Notes: generated by a model from the sequence alone, not told the origin. 64,000 nt of DNA from Candidatus Zixiibacteriota bacterium (GCA_034003725.1 JAVEYB010000011.1:59220-123219); one strand, 5' to 3'; positions 29,590-39,715 are shown, counted from the first letter of the stretch. Translations and numbers: made by a program.

Positions 29590-30233
29590 CGATGACACCC
29601 CGAACAGTCGGTGGGCGGGTTGATGGTGCGCTCCTGCTTGATCCGACGCACGTACTCATCGTGGTCGGCGGGCGGCATCCACTCCATATTGGTGACTTCC
29701 TCGAGCGGACGGAGGAACGGGTCTGGATTGCGATGGCAGTCAAGGCACCAGCCCATCGACAGGGGTTCCTTCTGCTGCACGACTTCCATCGTGCGGACAT
29801 TGCCGTGGCAGGAGACGCACCCTACGCCGGCGCGGACGTGAACGCCGTGATTGAAATAGGCGTAATCCGGGACCTTATGCACGCGTACCCATTCGATCGG
29901 TCGTCCGGTCGCAAAACTCTCGCGGACCGGCAGAAGCTTCTCGCTCTCGGGCAGGATAAGCGTGTGACAGTTCATGCACGTCGCCGTTGGCGGTACCGCC
30001 GCCCAGGCAGTCTGTTCAACGGTATTATGACAGTAGCGGCAATCCATGCCGAGATCACCCGCATGCAGCTTATGACTGAACGGCACCGGCTGACCCGGCC
30101 GATACCCGACATCGGTATACTCCGGAGAAAAATAGTACCACACGCCGCCCACGACGGCTGCTCCGCCGAAAACAACGACGACGGCAGCGATGATGGGAAG
30201 TCGATTGGTCCATTTGGGAAACAACTGCGCCAC
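29586..30233 (-). CDS. actA: Alternative complex III pentahaem cytochrome ActA
   Basis: A 215-residue protein with one N-terminal membrane helix (LPIIAAVVVVFGGAAVVGGVWYY region, 12-34) and five CxxCH motifs: CRYCH 65-69, CMNCH 86-90, CVSCH 139-143, CLDCH 163-167 and CSGCH 210-214. The fifth lies at the very C-terminus. Five haems match ActA of ACIII, which carries electrons from the ActB iron-sulfur clusters to ActE. It is the first act gene, about 110 nt after the promoter at 30353-30381. Confidence 0.95.
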   Translation of the reverse strand: MAQLFPKWTNRLPIIAAVVVVFGGAAVVGGVWYYFSPEYTDVGYRPGQPVPFSHKLHAGDLGMDCRYCHNTVEQTAWAAVPPTATCMNCHTLILPESEKLLPVRESFATGRPIEWVRVHKVPDYAYFNHGVHVRAGVGCVSCHGNVRTMEVVQQKEPLSMGWCLDCHRNPDPFLRPLEEVTNMEWMPPADHDEYVRRIKQERTINPPTDCSGCHR

Positions 30234-30352
30234 GGAAGAGTCCCTTGTTACTTAATTCACAAACCGTCCGCAATGGTCGTCCCCCGGTAGAATGGACAAA
30301 CTGGAGGAATGTTCACCATGCTGAAAAAATCGTCTTCTCAATTTTGAGCCGC

Positions 30353-30381
30353 ACAATAGCCAATGCCGTCTGATCTGTCAA
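30353..30381 (-). promoter_or_regulatory. Promoter of the ACIII-caa3 operon
   Basis: On the minus strand: TTGACA (30381-30376), 17-bp spacer, TATTGT (30358-30353). The predicted start near 30346 leaves a 5' leader of about 110 nt before actA. The remaining spacer 30234-30529 shows no other feature; the preceding ctaB gene ends at 30530. Confidence 0.65.
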
Positions 30382-30529
30382 TGTTCTTTTTGCACGAAGT
30401 GAATCGTGACGCGCGACTGCAGCGAGAAAAATGTACCAAATCGTATACTCTTTTGGTCTTTGAATACACGCCGGAAAAAATCAGCCGTTCTGACCGCCGC
30501 GCCACCCGGTGCAAAGGCCCGCGACGCCG

Positions 30530-31414
30530 CTATGACAGCACGGTCGGCAGACCGGCGTAGCGCACCAGCAGCGAGTCGGCAATCATCGCCAGAAACAACG
30601 CGAACAAATACAAAATGGAATATCCGAACAAGGCGCGATACGCCGCCTCCTGTCGAATACGCCAGGCTCGCCGGGCCGCTGACCACAGCTTGACGCCCAG
30701 ATACAAAGCCACCGGGAGATAAAGCCAGCCGGCTCCGTAAAGAACGGGTACCAGCGATACACCTATTAATAGCGCCGTATAGATCAGGATCTTTTTCAGG
30801 GTGGCGACCTCGCCCCGGACCACCGGCATCATGGGAAGGCGCGCGCGAACATAATCATCCTTGCAGTACAAGGCGAGCGCCCAAAAGTGCGGCGGAGTCC
30901 ACAGGAACACGATCAGAAACATCACCCACGGCTCGACACCCATCGTGCCGGTCGCGGCGGTCCAGGCGCCTACCGGAGCCATGGCCCCGGCCGCACCACC
31001 GATGACGATGTTCTGGGGCGTGCGAGGCTTGAGATAAAGAGTATAGAAAAGACCATAAAAAAGAATGGTGGCTATGGACAGGGCGGCGGTCAGCCAGTTG
31101 AATATGGCCAGCAAAAGAGCCCCACCGATTACGCCGATCATGATCGAAAACCAGAGGGCCCGCCCGGCCGCTATACGTCCCTGGGGCAACGGTCGGCGAT
31201 TGCTTGTGCGCGTCATGCGCGCGTCGATCTCTCGTTCGAAATACTGATTGAGAGCGTTCGCCGAACCGCCGGTCATAAACAAGCCCAGCAGAAAAAGCGC
31301 CGCGCGAGCCGGCTCGTGGATGAGGCTTCCCTCTATCAGCAGCGCCGCGGCGCCGGTGAAAATCACCAACAGCATGATGGTCGGCTTCGTCAGCGCCAGA
31401 TAATCACGTATCAC
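30530..31414 (-). CDS. ctaB: Protohaem IX farnesyltransferase (haem O synthase)
   Basis: A 294-residue UbiA-family enzyme that farnesylates protohaem to haem O, the substrate of CtaA. Both aspartate-rich sites are represented: NALNQYFEREIDARMTRT (the N-D-xx-D region) and the CKDDYVRA stretch preceded by FLWTPPHFWALAL. The start is GTG 31414, 4 nt after GGGAG; the N-terminus VIRDYLALTKPTIMLLV then matches relatives in length. It lies upstream of actA with a separate promoter in between, so it may belong to the same cluster without being in the same transcript. Confidence 0.93.
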   Translation of the reverse strand: MIRDYLALTKPTIMLLVIFTGAAALLIEGSLIHEPARAALFLLGLFMTGGSANALNQYFEREIDARMTRTSNRRPLPQGRIAAGRALWFSIMIGVIGGALLLAIFNWLTAALSIATILFYGLFYTLYLKPRTPQNIVIGGAAGAMAPVGAWTAATGTMGVEPWVMFLIVFLWTPPHFWALALYCKDDYVRARLPMMPVVRGEVATLKKILIYTALLIGVSLVPVLYGAGWLYLPVALYLGVKLWSAARRAWRIRQEAAYRALFGYSILYLFALFLAMIADSLLVRYAGLPTVLS

Positions 31415-32003
31415 AATACTCCCTTTGCGTGCTCGGGTACGGGGCCCACAACATACAACATCGCGGGCCGCTGCACCACTGCGAAAGCGTTGCCTCGACC
31501 AACAGCGGACCGCACACGAAGGTTCCGTCTTAAAATCGGCCAATGTTCACCACGATCGGCCCGATGTGCGGGCGGCGGGTCGGCTCAACTCACTTGGCGA
31601 AGACCCGCTCTCGTGTTGTCGCATTCCTTTAAATGTGGCATCGCTCCACGATTCGCGACACCTGCGGAGAGTTCGCAAAACCGGCGGAGGCTTGATCTGC
31701 GCTATCAATGTCAGGGATCGTCGTGTGTGAAACACGCGGATAACATGTGGACAACCTGTGGTCATTGTGTGCAAAGCCCCGTAAGCTATTGTATAGAAGC
31801 GGATTCTGCTGGGCGCATTATAGATTACGTGAGGAGCGATAGAGCACTCTGAAACTTGCTGTCTATAATTTTCTTGTTAGTATAGAGTTAGCGAGTTTGA
31901 TTTCTTTCGCATCGACTGTTGCCCCGGTTCTCCAAAAAAAGGCCAATCCCTTATGGATCGATAGGTTCTTGCCGGGCAATCGAGTAGAGAATCTTGAATT
32001 TTC
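31415..32003. other. Non-coding spacer upstream of the nrdJ control region
   Basis: No frame here has a plausible start or protein-like composition. Base composition becomes AT-rich from about 31780. Two weak DnaA-box-like nonamers lie at 31735-31754 but are not convincing. Promoters for ctaB (minus) and part of the nrdJ promoter (plus) are expected here. Confidence 0.4.
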
Positions 32004-32049
32004 ATACAATTTTTAGTAGTCGGCCTCTCGTGGGCACAATATGTTGTGC
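32004..32049. promoter_or_regulatory. Candidate NrdR operator pair
   Basis: Two 16-mers: ATACAATTTTTAGTAG (32004-32019) and GCACAATATGTTGTGC (32034-32049). The second is the core of a perfect 24-bp palindrome, GTGGGCACAA-TATG-TTGTGCCCAC (32030-32053). Against the NrdR box consensus ACACWAYRTWTWGTGT they match at about 12 and 13 of 16 positions. Their 30-bp spacing (14-bp linker) resembles the roughly 31-bp tandem arrangement known for NrdR. Location upstream of a ribonucleotide reductase gene fits repression when dNTP supply is high. Confidence 0.55.
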
Positions 32050-32074
32050 CCACTTTGAGCGGCAGGGAATTCAA

Positions 32075-32153
32075 ACGGTCAGTACATCGGCTGAGGCTCC
32101 ATTTGATGATTCTGACAGCTTTGATGGCAACCAGGGACGGTTGCCCTGACCGT
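32075..32153 (+). promoter_or_regulatory. Structured 5' leader element upstream of nrdJ
   Basis: An outer stem ACGGTCAG (32075-32082) with CTGACCGT (32146-32153) encloses an inner hairpin GGCAACC (32126-32132) with GGTTGCC (32139-32145) that stacks directly on it. The element ends about 70 nt before the GTG of nrdJ. It has no T run, so it is not a terminator. I see no cobalamin-riboswitch B12 box. It may be a leader RNA or a chance fold. Confidence 0.35.
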
Positions 32154-32222
32154 CTGTTCGTCGGCTCAAGGTGATTCCGGGAAATCGGAATTAGGACACC
32201 GTAGAACAAGCAGGAGGCTATC

Positions 32223-35200
32223 GTGAAGTTCAAGCGCTATTTCACTCGCGAAGGCGAGTCGCCTTACGCCCGCATAAATTTCGTTAAGCGCTCATCTGAA
32301 ATAAAAAACCCCGACGGGTCGACCGTTTTCAAGCTCGATAATATCGATGTTCCGGAGGGCTGGTCCCAGGTTGCGGTAGACATTCTCGCGCAGAAGTACT
32401 TCCGCAAAGCCGGCGTGCCCCAGAGGGACGAACACGGCAATGTCGTGGTCGACGCGCACGGCGATCCGGTCACCGGATGGGAGACCGACGCCCGGCAGGT
32501 GTTTCATCGGTTGGCCGGCTGCTGGCGCTACTGGGGTGAGTCGCACGGGTATTTCTCGTCGGAGGCCGACGCCCAGACATTCTACGATGAGTTGTGTTAC
32601 ATGCTGGCGGCGCAAATCGCCGCCCCCAACAGCCCGCAGTGGTTTAACACGGGACTGCATTTCGCGTACGGTATTTCCGGCCATGCCCAGGGCCATTATT
32701 ATGTGGACCCGATCACGCACACGATGACGCAGGCCAAAAACGCGTATGAGCACCCCCAGCCGCACGCGTGCTTCATTCAGTCGATCAGTGACGATCTGGT
32801 CAACGAAGGCGGGATCATGGATCTGTGGGTGCGCGAGGCGCGGCTGTTCAAGTACGGTTCCGGCACGGGCACCAACTTTTCCAACATTCGCGGCGCCGGC
32901 GAGCGCCTGTCCGGCGGCGGGCAGTCGTCCGGGTTGATGTCGTTTCTCAAGATCGGCGATCGGGCGGCGGGCGCCATCAAGTCCGGAGGAACAACCCGTC
33001 GCGCCGCCAAGATGGTCTGTCTCGATCTGGACCACCCCGATGTCGAATCGTTCATCAACTGGAAAGTCACGGAAGAACAAAAAGTCGCGGCGCTGGTCGC
33101 CGGCTCGCGGATCATCAAGCAGCAGCTCCGTGAGATATTCGATGCGGCGCGGATATCCGGCAGCAACGGCGACTCGGTTTTCGAAACCGACCCCAACAAA
33201 AATCCGAAGCTGAAGACCGCCCTGCGCCACGCCCGTCACCTGCACATCCCGCAGGAGTACGTCAAGAAGATCCTCGAGCTGGCGAACCAGGGCATCGATC
33301 ATATCGACTTCATTGAACTCGACACCAACTGGGACAGCGAGTCGTACCTTACCGTCTCGGGCCAGAACTCCAATAACTCCGTGCGTATCCCCAACAGCTT
33401 CTTCAACGCGCTCAAGGACGACTCCGACTGGGAATTGAGACGGCGCACGGACAACTCCGTCTCGAAAAAAATCCCGGCGCGTGTGCTCTGGGAGCAGGTA
33501 TGTCATGCAGCGTGGGCCTGCGCCGATCCGGGCGTGCAGTTCGACACCACCATCAATGAGTGGCATACCTGCCCGGAAGACGGCAAGATCAACGCCTCCA
33601 ACCCGTGCTCGGAATACATGTTTCTCGACGATACGGCGTGCAACCTCGCGTCGCTGAATGTCGTCAAGTTCCTCCGAGCCGACGGCAGCTTCGATGTCGA
33701 CGGTTATCTGCACGCCATACGGACATGGACGACCGTGCTGGAGATTTCGGTCTTGATGGCGTCCTTCCCGTCGCGCGCGATCGCCCAGAAAAGCTACGAG
33801 TTCCGCACGCTCGGCCTGGGCTATGCGAACATAGGAACGATGCTGATGCGCATGGGTATCCCGTACGACTCGCAGGAGGGCCTGGCCTGGACGGGCGCGA
33901 TAACCGCCATTCTGACCGGGCAGGCCTACGCGACGTCGGCGGAGATGGCCAAGGAGCTCGGGGCATTTCCGGGCTTTTATCGCAACCGCGACCACATGCT
34001 GCGCGTCATGCGCAACCACCGTCGCGCCGCCCATAATGCCGATCGCGCGGAGTATGAAAACCTGACGGTCAAGCCCAAAGGAATCAACCCGAACTACCTG
34101 CCCGAGGAACTGGTAAGCGCTGCCCGGTCGGTCTGGGACAAGGCCGTGGAGATGGGCGAAGTGTATGGCTATCGCAACGCCCAGGCCACCGTGATCGCCC
34201 CGACCGGCACGATCGGACTCGTCATGGACTGCGACACGACCGGTATCGAGCCCGATTTCGCCCTCGTCAAATTCAAAAAACTCGCGGGCGGCGGTTACTT
34301 CAAAATCATCAACAACTCGGTGCCGATCGCGTTGCGAACGCTCGGTTACAACGACGAGCAGATTGCCGCTATCGTGACCTATGCGACCGGTCACCGCACG
34401 CTTCGCAAGGCGCCGTACATAAACCACGAGTCGCTCCGCGCGAAGGGCTTTACCAACGCCGAGCTGGAGGCCCTCGAAAAGGTCCTGGACAACGTCTTTG
34501 ACATCACCTTCGCGTTCAACAAGTACACGCTGGGCGAAGAATTCCTGACTGAGACGCTCGGCTTCTCGATCGAACAATGTGACGCATGGGACTTCAACCT
34601 GCTTCGCGAGATCGGTTTCACGCGCGAGCAGATCGAACTTGCCAACGAGTACTGCTGCGGCACGATGACCATCGAGGGGGCGCCGCATCTGCAGGACAAG
34701 CATCTGCCCGTGTTCGACTGCGCCAACAAATGCGGCCGCAAAGGGCAGCGTTTCATTTCCTACGAGGCCCATATCCGCATGATGGCCGCGGCCCAGCCGT
34801 TCATCTCGGGCGCCATCTCCAAGACCATCAACATGCCGGCGGAAGCCACGATTGACGACGTCAAGAAGGCGTATCGGCTCGCCTGGGAGTCGATGAACAA
34901 AGCGGTCGCGCTCTACCGCGACGGTTCGAAGCTGAGCCAGCCGCTGTCGGCGACCGTTCTCGACGACGACCACAACGACGAAGGACTGACGGTGGAGCGC
35001 GCCGCCGAAAAAATGTCCGAACGGATCGTCTACCGGTACCTGGCCAAGCGGCGCAAACTGCCCAACCGGCGCGGCGGCTACACGCAGAAGGCGGTGGTGG
35101 GCAGCCACAAGATCTATCTTCGTACCGGCGAGTATTCCGACGGAACGCTCGGCGAAATCTTTCTCGACATGCATCGCGAAGGCGCGGCGTTCCGTTCGCT

Positions 35201-35891
35201 GATGAACTCGTTCGCAATCGCGGTCTCCCTCGGCCTCCAGCACGGCGTTCCGCTCGAGGAGTTCGTCGAGGCGTTTCTGTTCAGCCGGTTCGAACCCGCC
35301 GGCATCGTGCAGGGGAACAAACACATCAAAATGACCACGTCGATTATCGACTACATCTTCCGGGAATTGGCTATCACCTATCTCGGCCGCAACGATCTCG
35401 CCCATGTCTCCGAGGAGGACCTTCGCGGCGACACGGTGGGCGTACCGACCGAGGAATCGATAGAGTTCGAAGAGGAGGAACCGGCCAACCGTCAGGTGAC
35501 GGGTCAGATCACCACGGCCAAGCGCAATGACGATGACATCCACACCTCGCATTTGCGCTTCGATCTGATCGGCTCCGGCAACGGCGGCAACGGCAACGGA
35601 CATGGAGTCAAAGGAGGAAACGGACATGGTCACCCGGTGGAGAATCCGACTGCAACTGCAAAGAATGAAAAATCGTCGGCGGTTCCCGAGCTTGTCGCAG
35701 CGGCAGAGCCTGCTCCGTCGACCGGCGCCGGAATCGCCGTCAGCGCCAATCGCCTCCAATTCGAAATTCGGAATGCGCGGCTGAGAGGCTACGAAGGAGA
35801 TATGTGTTCCGAATGCGGATCGTTCACGATGGTCCGCAACGGAACCTGTCTGAAATGCGAAACCTGCGGCGCCACCAGCGGCTGCAGCTGA
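32223..35891 (+). CDS. nrdJ: Adenosylcobalamin-dependent class II ribonucleotide reductase
   Basis: A 1222-residue NrdJ that reduces ribonucleotides to deoxyribonucleotides with a B12-generated thiyl radical, independent of oxygen. GTG 32223 has AGGAGG 6 nt before it. Active-site residues: C183 (PHACFIQS), the NxCxE motif N460-C462-E464 (SNPCSEYMF) and C473 (TACNLAS); PTGTIG follows near 660. After the barrel (about 950) comes the long extension of the large-NrdJ group, with a Gly/Asn-rich linker ([18 protein letters not shown]) and a C-terminal cysteine cluster MCSECG...CLKCETCG that should re-reduce the active site or bind zinc. It is a single-gene transcript ended by the terminator at 35918. 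Confidence 0.96.
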   Translation: MKFKRYFTREGESPYARINFVKRSSEIKNPDGSTVFKLDNIDVPEGWSQVAVDILAQKYFRKAGVPQRDEHGNVVVDAHGDPVTGWETDARQVFHRLAGCWRYWGESHGYFSSEADAQTFYDELCYMLAAQIAAPNSPQWFNTGLHFAYGISGHAQGHYYVDPITHTMTQAKNAYEHPQPHACFIQSISDDLVNEGGIMDLWVREARLFKYGSGTGTNFSNIRGAGERLSGGGQSSGLMSFLKIGDRAAGAIKSGGTTRRAAKMVCLDLDHPDVESFINWKVTEEQKVAALVAGSRIIKQQLREIFDAARISGSNGDSVFETDPNKNPKLKTALRHARHLHIPQEYVKKILELANQGIDHIDFIELDTNWDSESYLTVSGQNSNNSVRIPNSFFNALKDDSDWELRRRTDNSVSKKIPARVLWEQVCHAAWACADPGVQFDTTINEWHTCPEDGKINASNPCSEYMFLDDTACNLASLNVVKFLRADGSFDVDGYLHAIRTWTTVLEISVLMASFPSRAIAQKSYEFRTLGLGYANIGTMLMRMGIPYDSQEGLAWTGAITAILTGQAYATSAEMAKELGAFPGFYRNRDHMLRVMRNHRRAAHNADRAEYENLTVKPKGINPNYLPEELVSAARSVWDKAVEMGEVYGYRNAQATVIAPTGTIGLVMDCDTTGIEPDFALVKFKKLAGGGYFKIINNSVPIALRTLGYNDEQIAAIVTYATGHRTLRKAPYINHESLRAKGFTNAELEALEKVLDNVFDITFAFNKYTLGEEFLTETLGFSIEQCDAWDFNLLREIGFTREQIELANEYCCGTMTIEGAPHLQDKHLPVFDCANKCGRKGQRFISYEAHIRMMAAAQPFISGAISKTINMPAEATIDDVKKAYRLAWESMNKAVALYRDGSKLSQPLSATVLDDDHNDEGLTVERAAEKMSERIVYRYLAKRRKLPNRRGGYTQKAVVGSHKIYLRTGEYSDGTLGEIFLDMHREGAAFRSLMNSFAIAVSLGLQHGVPLEEFVEAFLFSRFEPAGIVQGNKHIKMTTSIIDYIFRELAITYLGRNDLAHVSEEDLRGDTVGVPTEESIEFEEEEPANRQVTGQITTAKRNDDDIHTSHLRFDLIGSGNGGNGNGHGVKGGNGHGHPVENPTATAKNEKSSAVPELVAAAEPAPSTGAGIAVSANRLQFEIRNARLRGYEGDMCSECGSFTMVRNGTCLKCETCGATSGCS

Positions 35892-35917
35892 TCTCCTCTC
35901 GCACGTACATCGTCTCG

Positions 35918-35957
35918 GGACGGCGGGTGTCACACCCGCCGTCCTTCTTTTTTTTTG
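35918..35957 (+). terminator. Rho-independent terminator of nrdJ
   Basis: GGACGGCGGGTGT (35918-35930) pairs perfectly with ACACCCGCCGTCC (35932-35944), followed by a run of about ten T residues. It lies 27 bp after the nrdJ stop. Confidence 0.92.
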
Positions 35958-36331
35958 TCCGGTAAACCTCCCCGCGACTCTTCACAGAAGCTGTTGTCGT
36001 TGACTCCGTGGCCCTCGAGCCACGGGGTCGAACCGAAGGCAGTTATCGTTGGCGCGCGACGTGCGGCCTGCGAGTCGGACTGTAGGGGATTCGTTGCTCC
36101 CCGCAGATGTACGGTGTCTAGTCGGCAGCTCCGTTCCATGGCGGTGTATTCCGGGGCGGTTATCCACAAAGGCTGCGCCGAAACTACGATAAATTTACTC
36201 TACAAACTTGTGTCTCGGGGTGACCGAAAGATCAGTGGAGTCGCGTATCACTCTGTGCTGCAACTACATAACGGCTACGGGCACGGGACGGTCGTGAGCT
36301 CGCCACCCGGAAGTTTTTCCCCATTTTTCTC
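35958..36331. other. Non-coding spacer between nrdJ and the next promoter
   Basis: About 370 bp with no credible gene. An open frame on either strand lacks a ribosome-binding site and reads as low-complexity, Arg/Ser-rich sequence. A short inverted repeat, GTGGCCCTCGAGCCACGG (around 36008-36025), is the only structure noted. Confidence 0.4.
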
Positions 36332-36359
36332 TTGACAATACTGAGAATTGTAGTATCAT
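36332..36359 (+). promoter_or_regulatory. Sigma-70-like promoter
   Basis: TTGACA (36332-36337), 16-bp spacer, TATCAT (36354-36359). It is followed within 55 bp by a perfect intrinsic terminator, so it may drive a short RNA or an attenuated leader of the propeller protein gene. Confidence 0.6.
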
Positions 36360-36365
36360 GCTTGT

Positions 36366-36450
36366 GCAATCGGAAAGTGTTACTCTTTCTGTGGATTACC
36401 TAATATCGTCCGCCCAGGTAGGTGAACCTCGCTTACCTGGGTTTTTTTTT
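36366..36450 (+). ncRNA. Candidate small RNA or attenuator leader
   Basis: The predicted transcript starts near 36366 and ends at the hairpin CCCAGGTA (36413-36420) / TACCTGGG (36434-36441) followed by nine T (36442-36450), about 85 nt in all. A smaller hairpin GAAAG/CTTTC lies inside (about 36373-36389). No open frame of note is contained. Either a free small RNA or a transcription attenuator for the gene at 36573; the sequence matches no riboswitch class I know. Confidence 0.4.
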
Positions 36451-36572
36451 GCGTCCCGTTCGCCGTTGCCCCCCTTTCTTGACGTAGTCCGCTTTGCGTG
36501 GTAGATTGCTGTCAGGACGATACCTCTTTCCCGGAATCGACATCCCAACGATCTCATTCGGGAGAAACTACC

Positions 36573-39281
36573 ATGTACCCATCAGTATCTTTCCTCACCC
36601 GGCTGAGGGCGACCCGTTTCGTGGTTGTGCTCAGCCTGGCCGCAGCGTTCGTGCTTCCGTCAGCGCTTCTCAGCGCGGACAAAGCCATCTCGGGCGAGCC
36701 GCTTTGGATCTTCGACGCCAACCTCCAGATACAGCACCTTGACACCGCGTCGCTCAACGGCGACCTCGTCCCGGACATTATTGCAGCCGAACACGACAAC
36801 AGCTACTACGGCGAACTCAGCCGGGTCTGGGCGATTGACGGCGCCACCGGTGACACGATCTGGCAGTATGTCGTCTGGGATGCCATTCGCGGCATGGCCG
36901 TAGGCGATATCGACGGTGACGGTGTAGCCGACGTTGCGGTCGCCGCCTCATACAACGCATCATCGACTCCTGACGGCCGCATTCATGCGATCAACGGCGC
37001 TACCGGAACGCCGTTCTGGACGTTTCCGACCGGCAACACCAATGAGTCGGTAACGATCGCCAACATCAACGGCGGCACACACCTCGATGTGGTCGCGTCG
37101 TCATTCGACGATTTCGTCTATGCTATCGACGGTCAGACCGGGGGGCTGATTTGGTCCGAGGATATCGGCAGCCTCTGGGTCAACAAGGTCGCAGCGGCCG
37201 ACGTCAACGGAGACGGTACCGACGACGTCGCCTACGCGCACGAGTACCTTACCGGCTTCACGAATCGGCAGGGGATTATCGACGGCGCTACCGGCAATCC
37301 GATCTGGGACTCGGTCGTGACGTATGTCAATCTCGACGTGTTGATAGCGGATGTGGATGACGACGGTCAGCTCGAGGCGGTCTTCTCCGGTATCGGCGGT
37401 GACGACAAGGGCCGTTTGGTCGTGCGCACGGCGTTGACGGGCGCGCTCGAGTGGGAGTACTTCCTCGGCACGATTGACCACGTCAACGGAGAGATACCGC
37501 TGTACATCCGCGATGTAGACAACGACCTCGATCTGGATATCGTGATCGGCAACTACCTGGGCTGGTATCAGGTGATCGCGTTTGACGGTGAAGACGGCGC
37601 TCCCATTTTTATCTCCGATACGCTGGACGGTTTTCCGCGAGGGCTGGCGTTCGGCGACGTTACCGGCGAGGGCGATCTGGACATTGTCGCGGCTACCTAT
37701 GACCGGGTGCAGGTGCTGTCGGCAATTGACGGCAGCAAGATCTGGTATTACTCAGTCGGGGGAACGATTGTCAAGACGGCGGTCGCCGACCTGGACGGCA
37801 ATGATACGCTCGACGTAATCGCGGCCGGAGGCGCGGATTTCGCCGGTACTCCTCCCAACCCGGTGCGCTCGGTCTGGGCGCTCAAAACGTCGGTCTCCCC
37901 TGTCCTGTGGGAATTTCCGTTTGGCGAGTACGGAAACGCGGTGGCGGTCGGCGATCTCAACGGAGACGAGTTCGCTGATGTCGCGACGGTATGTTCGGTC
38001 GACGACAACGCGTGGGCGATCAACGGAAAGGACGGCTCGGAACTGTGGCACTGGACCGGAACCGAGAACCTGTACGCCGTCACGATCGGCGATTTCAACG
38101 ACGACGGGTACGATGACGTGGCGGTCGGCGGCGCCGACGACATGGTCACGGCGCTTTCGGCGATCGACGGCTCGATACTGTGGCAGTTCACTACGCCCAC
38201 AAATCAGATTTATCGGAACTGCCTTGCTTCAGCCGATCTCGACGGCGACGGCGCTATGGACGTGATCGCCGGCAGCGATGACTCGCGCGTGTATGCGATC
38301 AAGGGGACCAGCGGCGCGGAACTATGGAGCAGGGACGTCGGCACACAGGTGGGCGAAATCGAGCTGGCCGATATGAACGGCACCGGACCGATCGACGTTG
38401 TGGTCGCGGTGGAGTCGGGCACGGAGGGTGAGAAGATGGTTGTGCTCGACGGTTCCGACGGCTCCATCCTCTGGGACTACCCCGCCGGCGACGCCGTGCA
38501 ACATGTCGAGGCGTTGGACGCCAACGGCGACGGCACGCTCGATGTGGCGCTCGGCCGCACACCGTACGCCCCGACCACGGTTATCGTTGTTGACGGTGTG
38601 ACGCATACCGAGCTGTGGAGCGAGGCCATGCCGATACCATCCAACGTTCACGGATTCGGTCACGGCGATCTGGACGGTGACCTCAGCGAGGACCTGGTTG
38701 TGCCGGGCAACTCGACCGACCGGAAAGTATACGCAAAGCGCGGCTATGACGGTCATGAACTGTGGAGTTTTACGACCGGGGGCGAGGTGAACTGCCTGCT
38801 GGTCGAAGACATGAACAATGACGGCCAGCTTGACGTCATTGTCGGCTCCGACGATCAGTATGTGTATGTACTCGACGGTTCCGACGGGTCGGTCTGGTGG
38901 AGTTTCAGTACTGCCGACGATGTTATGCATCTCGCGATCGGCGACATCAGCGGCAATTACGCGCCGAATATCACGTGTGTGACGTTTGGATCAGACGGGG
39001 TCGTGTATGCGTTTGAGTCTTTTTACGACGGCGAACCCGGCTGCTGTATCGGGACCACCGGCAATGTCAACGATGACGCCGGCGGCGCTGTTGACTTGTC
39101 CGACTTGATTTACCTGGTCAATTTCCTGTTCTTGAGCGGCCCGCCGCCGGCCTGCCCCGCTGCGGCCAACATAAACGGCGACGCCGGTTGTGCTGTCGAT
39201 TTGTCGGACCTGATCTATCTGGTGAATTTCCTGTTTCTCAGCGGACCCTCGCCGGCGGATTGTCTGCCGCAGTGCGAGTGA
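36573..39281 (+). CDS. Secreted PQQ-like/FG-GAP beta-propeller protein with two dockerin-like repeats
   Basis: A 902-residue exported protein. ATG 36573 is preceded by GGGAGA and starts a signal peptide (MYPSVSFLTRLRATRFVVVL, cleavage near LLSA). It consists of some fifteen repeats of about 50-60 residues alternating propeller strands (a W at each repeat, as in DGSKIWYYS and GSILWQFTT) with calcium-binding D-x-[DN]-x-D-G loops (VGDIDGDGVADVAV and similar). This is a typical integrin-like/PQQ-like propeller. The C-terminus has two dockerin-like modules: GNVNDDAGGAVDLSDLIYLV and NINGDAGCAVDLSDLIYLV, each followed by NFLFLSG. Probable role: cell-surface adhesion or scaffold. A GC hairpin without a T run follows (39298-39333). 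Confidence 0.87.
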   Translation: MYPSVSFLTRLRATRFVVVLSLAAAFVLPSALLSADKAISGEPLWIFDANLQIQHLDTASLNGDLVPDIIAAEHDNSYYGELSRVWAIDGATGDTIWQYVVWDAIRGMAVGDIDGDGVADVAVAASYNASSTPDGRIHAINGATGTPFWTFPTGNTNESVTIANINGGTHLDVVASSFDDFVYAIDGQTGGLIWSEDIGSLWVNKVAAADVNGDGTDDVAYAHEYLTGFTNRQGIIDGATGNPIWDSVVTYVNLDVLIADVDDDGQLEAVFSGIGGDDKGRLVVRTALTGALEWEYFLGTIDHVNGEIPLYIRDVDNDLDLDIVIGNYLGWYQVIAFDGEDGAPIFISDTLDGFPRGLAFGDVTGEGDLDIVAATYDRVQVLSAIDGSKIWYYSVGGTIVKTAVADLDGNDTLDVIAAGGADFAGTPPNPVRSVWALKTSVSPVLWEFPFGEYGNAVAVGDLNGDEFADVATVCSVDDNAWAINGKDGSELWHWTGTENLYAVTIGDFNDDGYDDVAVGGADDMVTALSAIDGSILWQFTTPTNQIYRNCLASADLDGDGAMDVIAGSDDSRVYAIKGTSGAELWSRDVGTQVGEIELADMNGTGPIDVVVAVESGTEGEKMVVLDGSDGSILWDYPAGDAVQHVEALDANGDGTLDVALGRTPYAPTTVIVVDGVTHTELWSEAMPIPSNVHGFGHGDLDGDLSEDLVVPGNSTDRKVYAKRGYDGHELWSFTTGGEVNCLLVEDMNNDGQLDVIVGSDDQYVYVLDGSDGSVWWSFSTADDVMHLAIGDISGNYAPNITCVTFGSDGVVYAFESFYDGEPGCCIGTTGNVNDDAGGAVDLSDLIYLVNFLFLSGPPPACPAAANINGDAGCAVDLSDLIYLVNFLFLSGPSPADCLPQCE

Positions 39282-39366
39282 CATAGATTCCGCAAAAGTC
39301 GGGCGGCGTACAAATCAGAGCGCGCCGCCCGACCCGCCGGAGACCGGGCCGGGTCGCCCGCCCGCT

Positions 39367-39715
39367 GCGGCCGTCAGGTCCGCCTGTGGCGGGCGGGCGG
39401 GCATGACAGGCTTCGTCTGTCTGTCTTCTGCAATTGGAACATCGCCTATGATTGAAGACAAGTCGCAGACTTGTCATTCCCACGAAAGTGGGAATCTATC
39501 CGGAAAGCGCTTGACGAATCATAGGGAATCATCAGAAACGTCGGGCGGGTCCGTCTTCGCGCCCGCCATCATCCCTCCGTGCGTGGCGTACGTCCTCGTG
39601 CCCCACGCGACCCACACTTTCCCTACCACCTCGATGGAAAAAATGCCCGGCCCCCCTTAGTAAACACTCCTCTCACACGAGGCGCGAAAACGATGGCACT
39701 TCTGTATCGCGACAG
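39367..39715 (+). repeat. 349-bp intergenic repeat, copy A
   Basis: Nearly identical to 41429-41777 in the same orientation (about four differences in 349 bp, offset 2062). It contains two small palindromes, CAAGTCGCAGACTTG and ATTCCCACGAAAGTGGGAAT, the latter a widespread type of bacterial intergenic hairpin. Open frames inside it (for example the stretch encoding HFPYHLDGKNARPPLVN) are shared by all copies but lack ribosome-binding sites. The rest of 39282-39845 holds a TTGACA at 39797 without a clear -10. Confidence 0.85.

Noticed and set aside
31735..31754. Two DnaA-box-like nonamers (CGCGGATAA, TGTGGACAA)
   Set aside because: Only one is within one mismatch of TTATCCACA on the reverse strand; there is no cluster, AT-rich unwinding region or dnaA/dnaN neighbour, so no origin is supported.
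31860..32222. Cobalamin riboswitch before the B12-dependent reductase
   Set aside because: No GCCACTG-like B12 box or the expected multi-helix core could be found; only the two-stem element described above is present.
32292..35933. A 1213-codon open frame on the minus strand opposite nrdJ
   Set aside because: Its composition is what the complement of a GC-rich gene with strong third-position bias gives; it has no ribosome-binding site or recognisable motif, and nrdJ itself is unmistakable.
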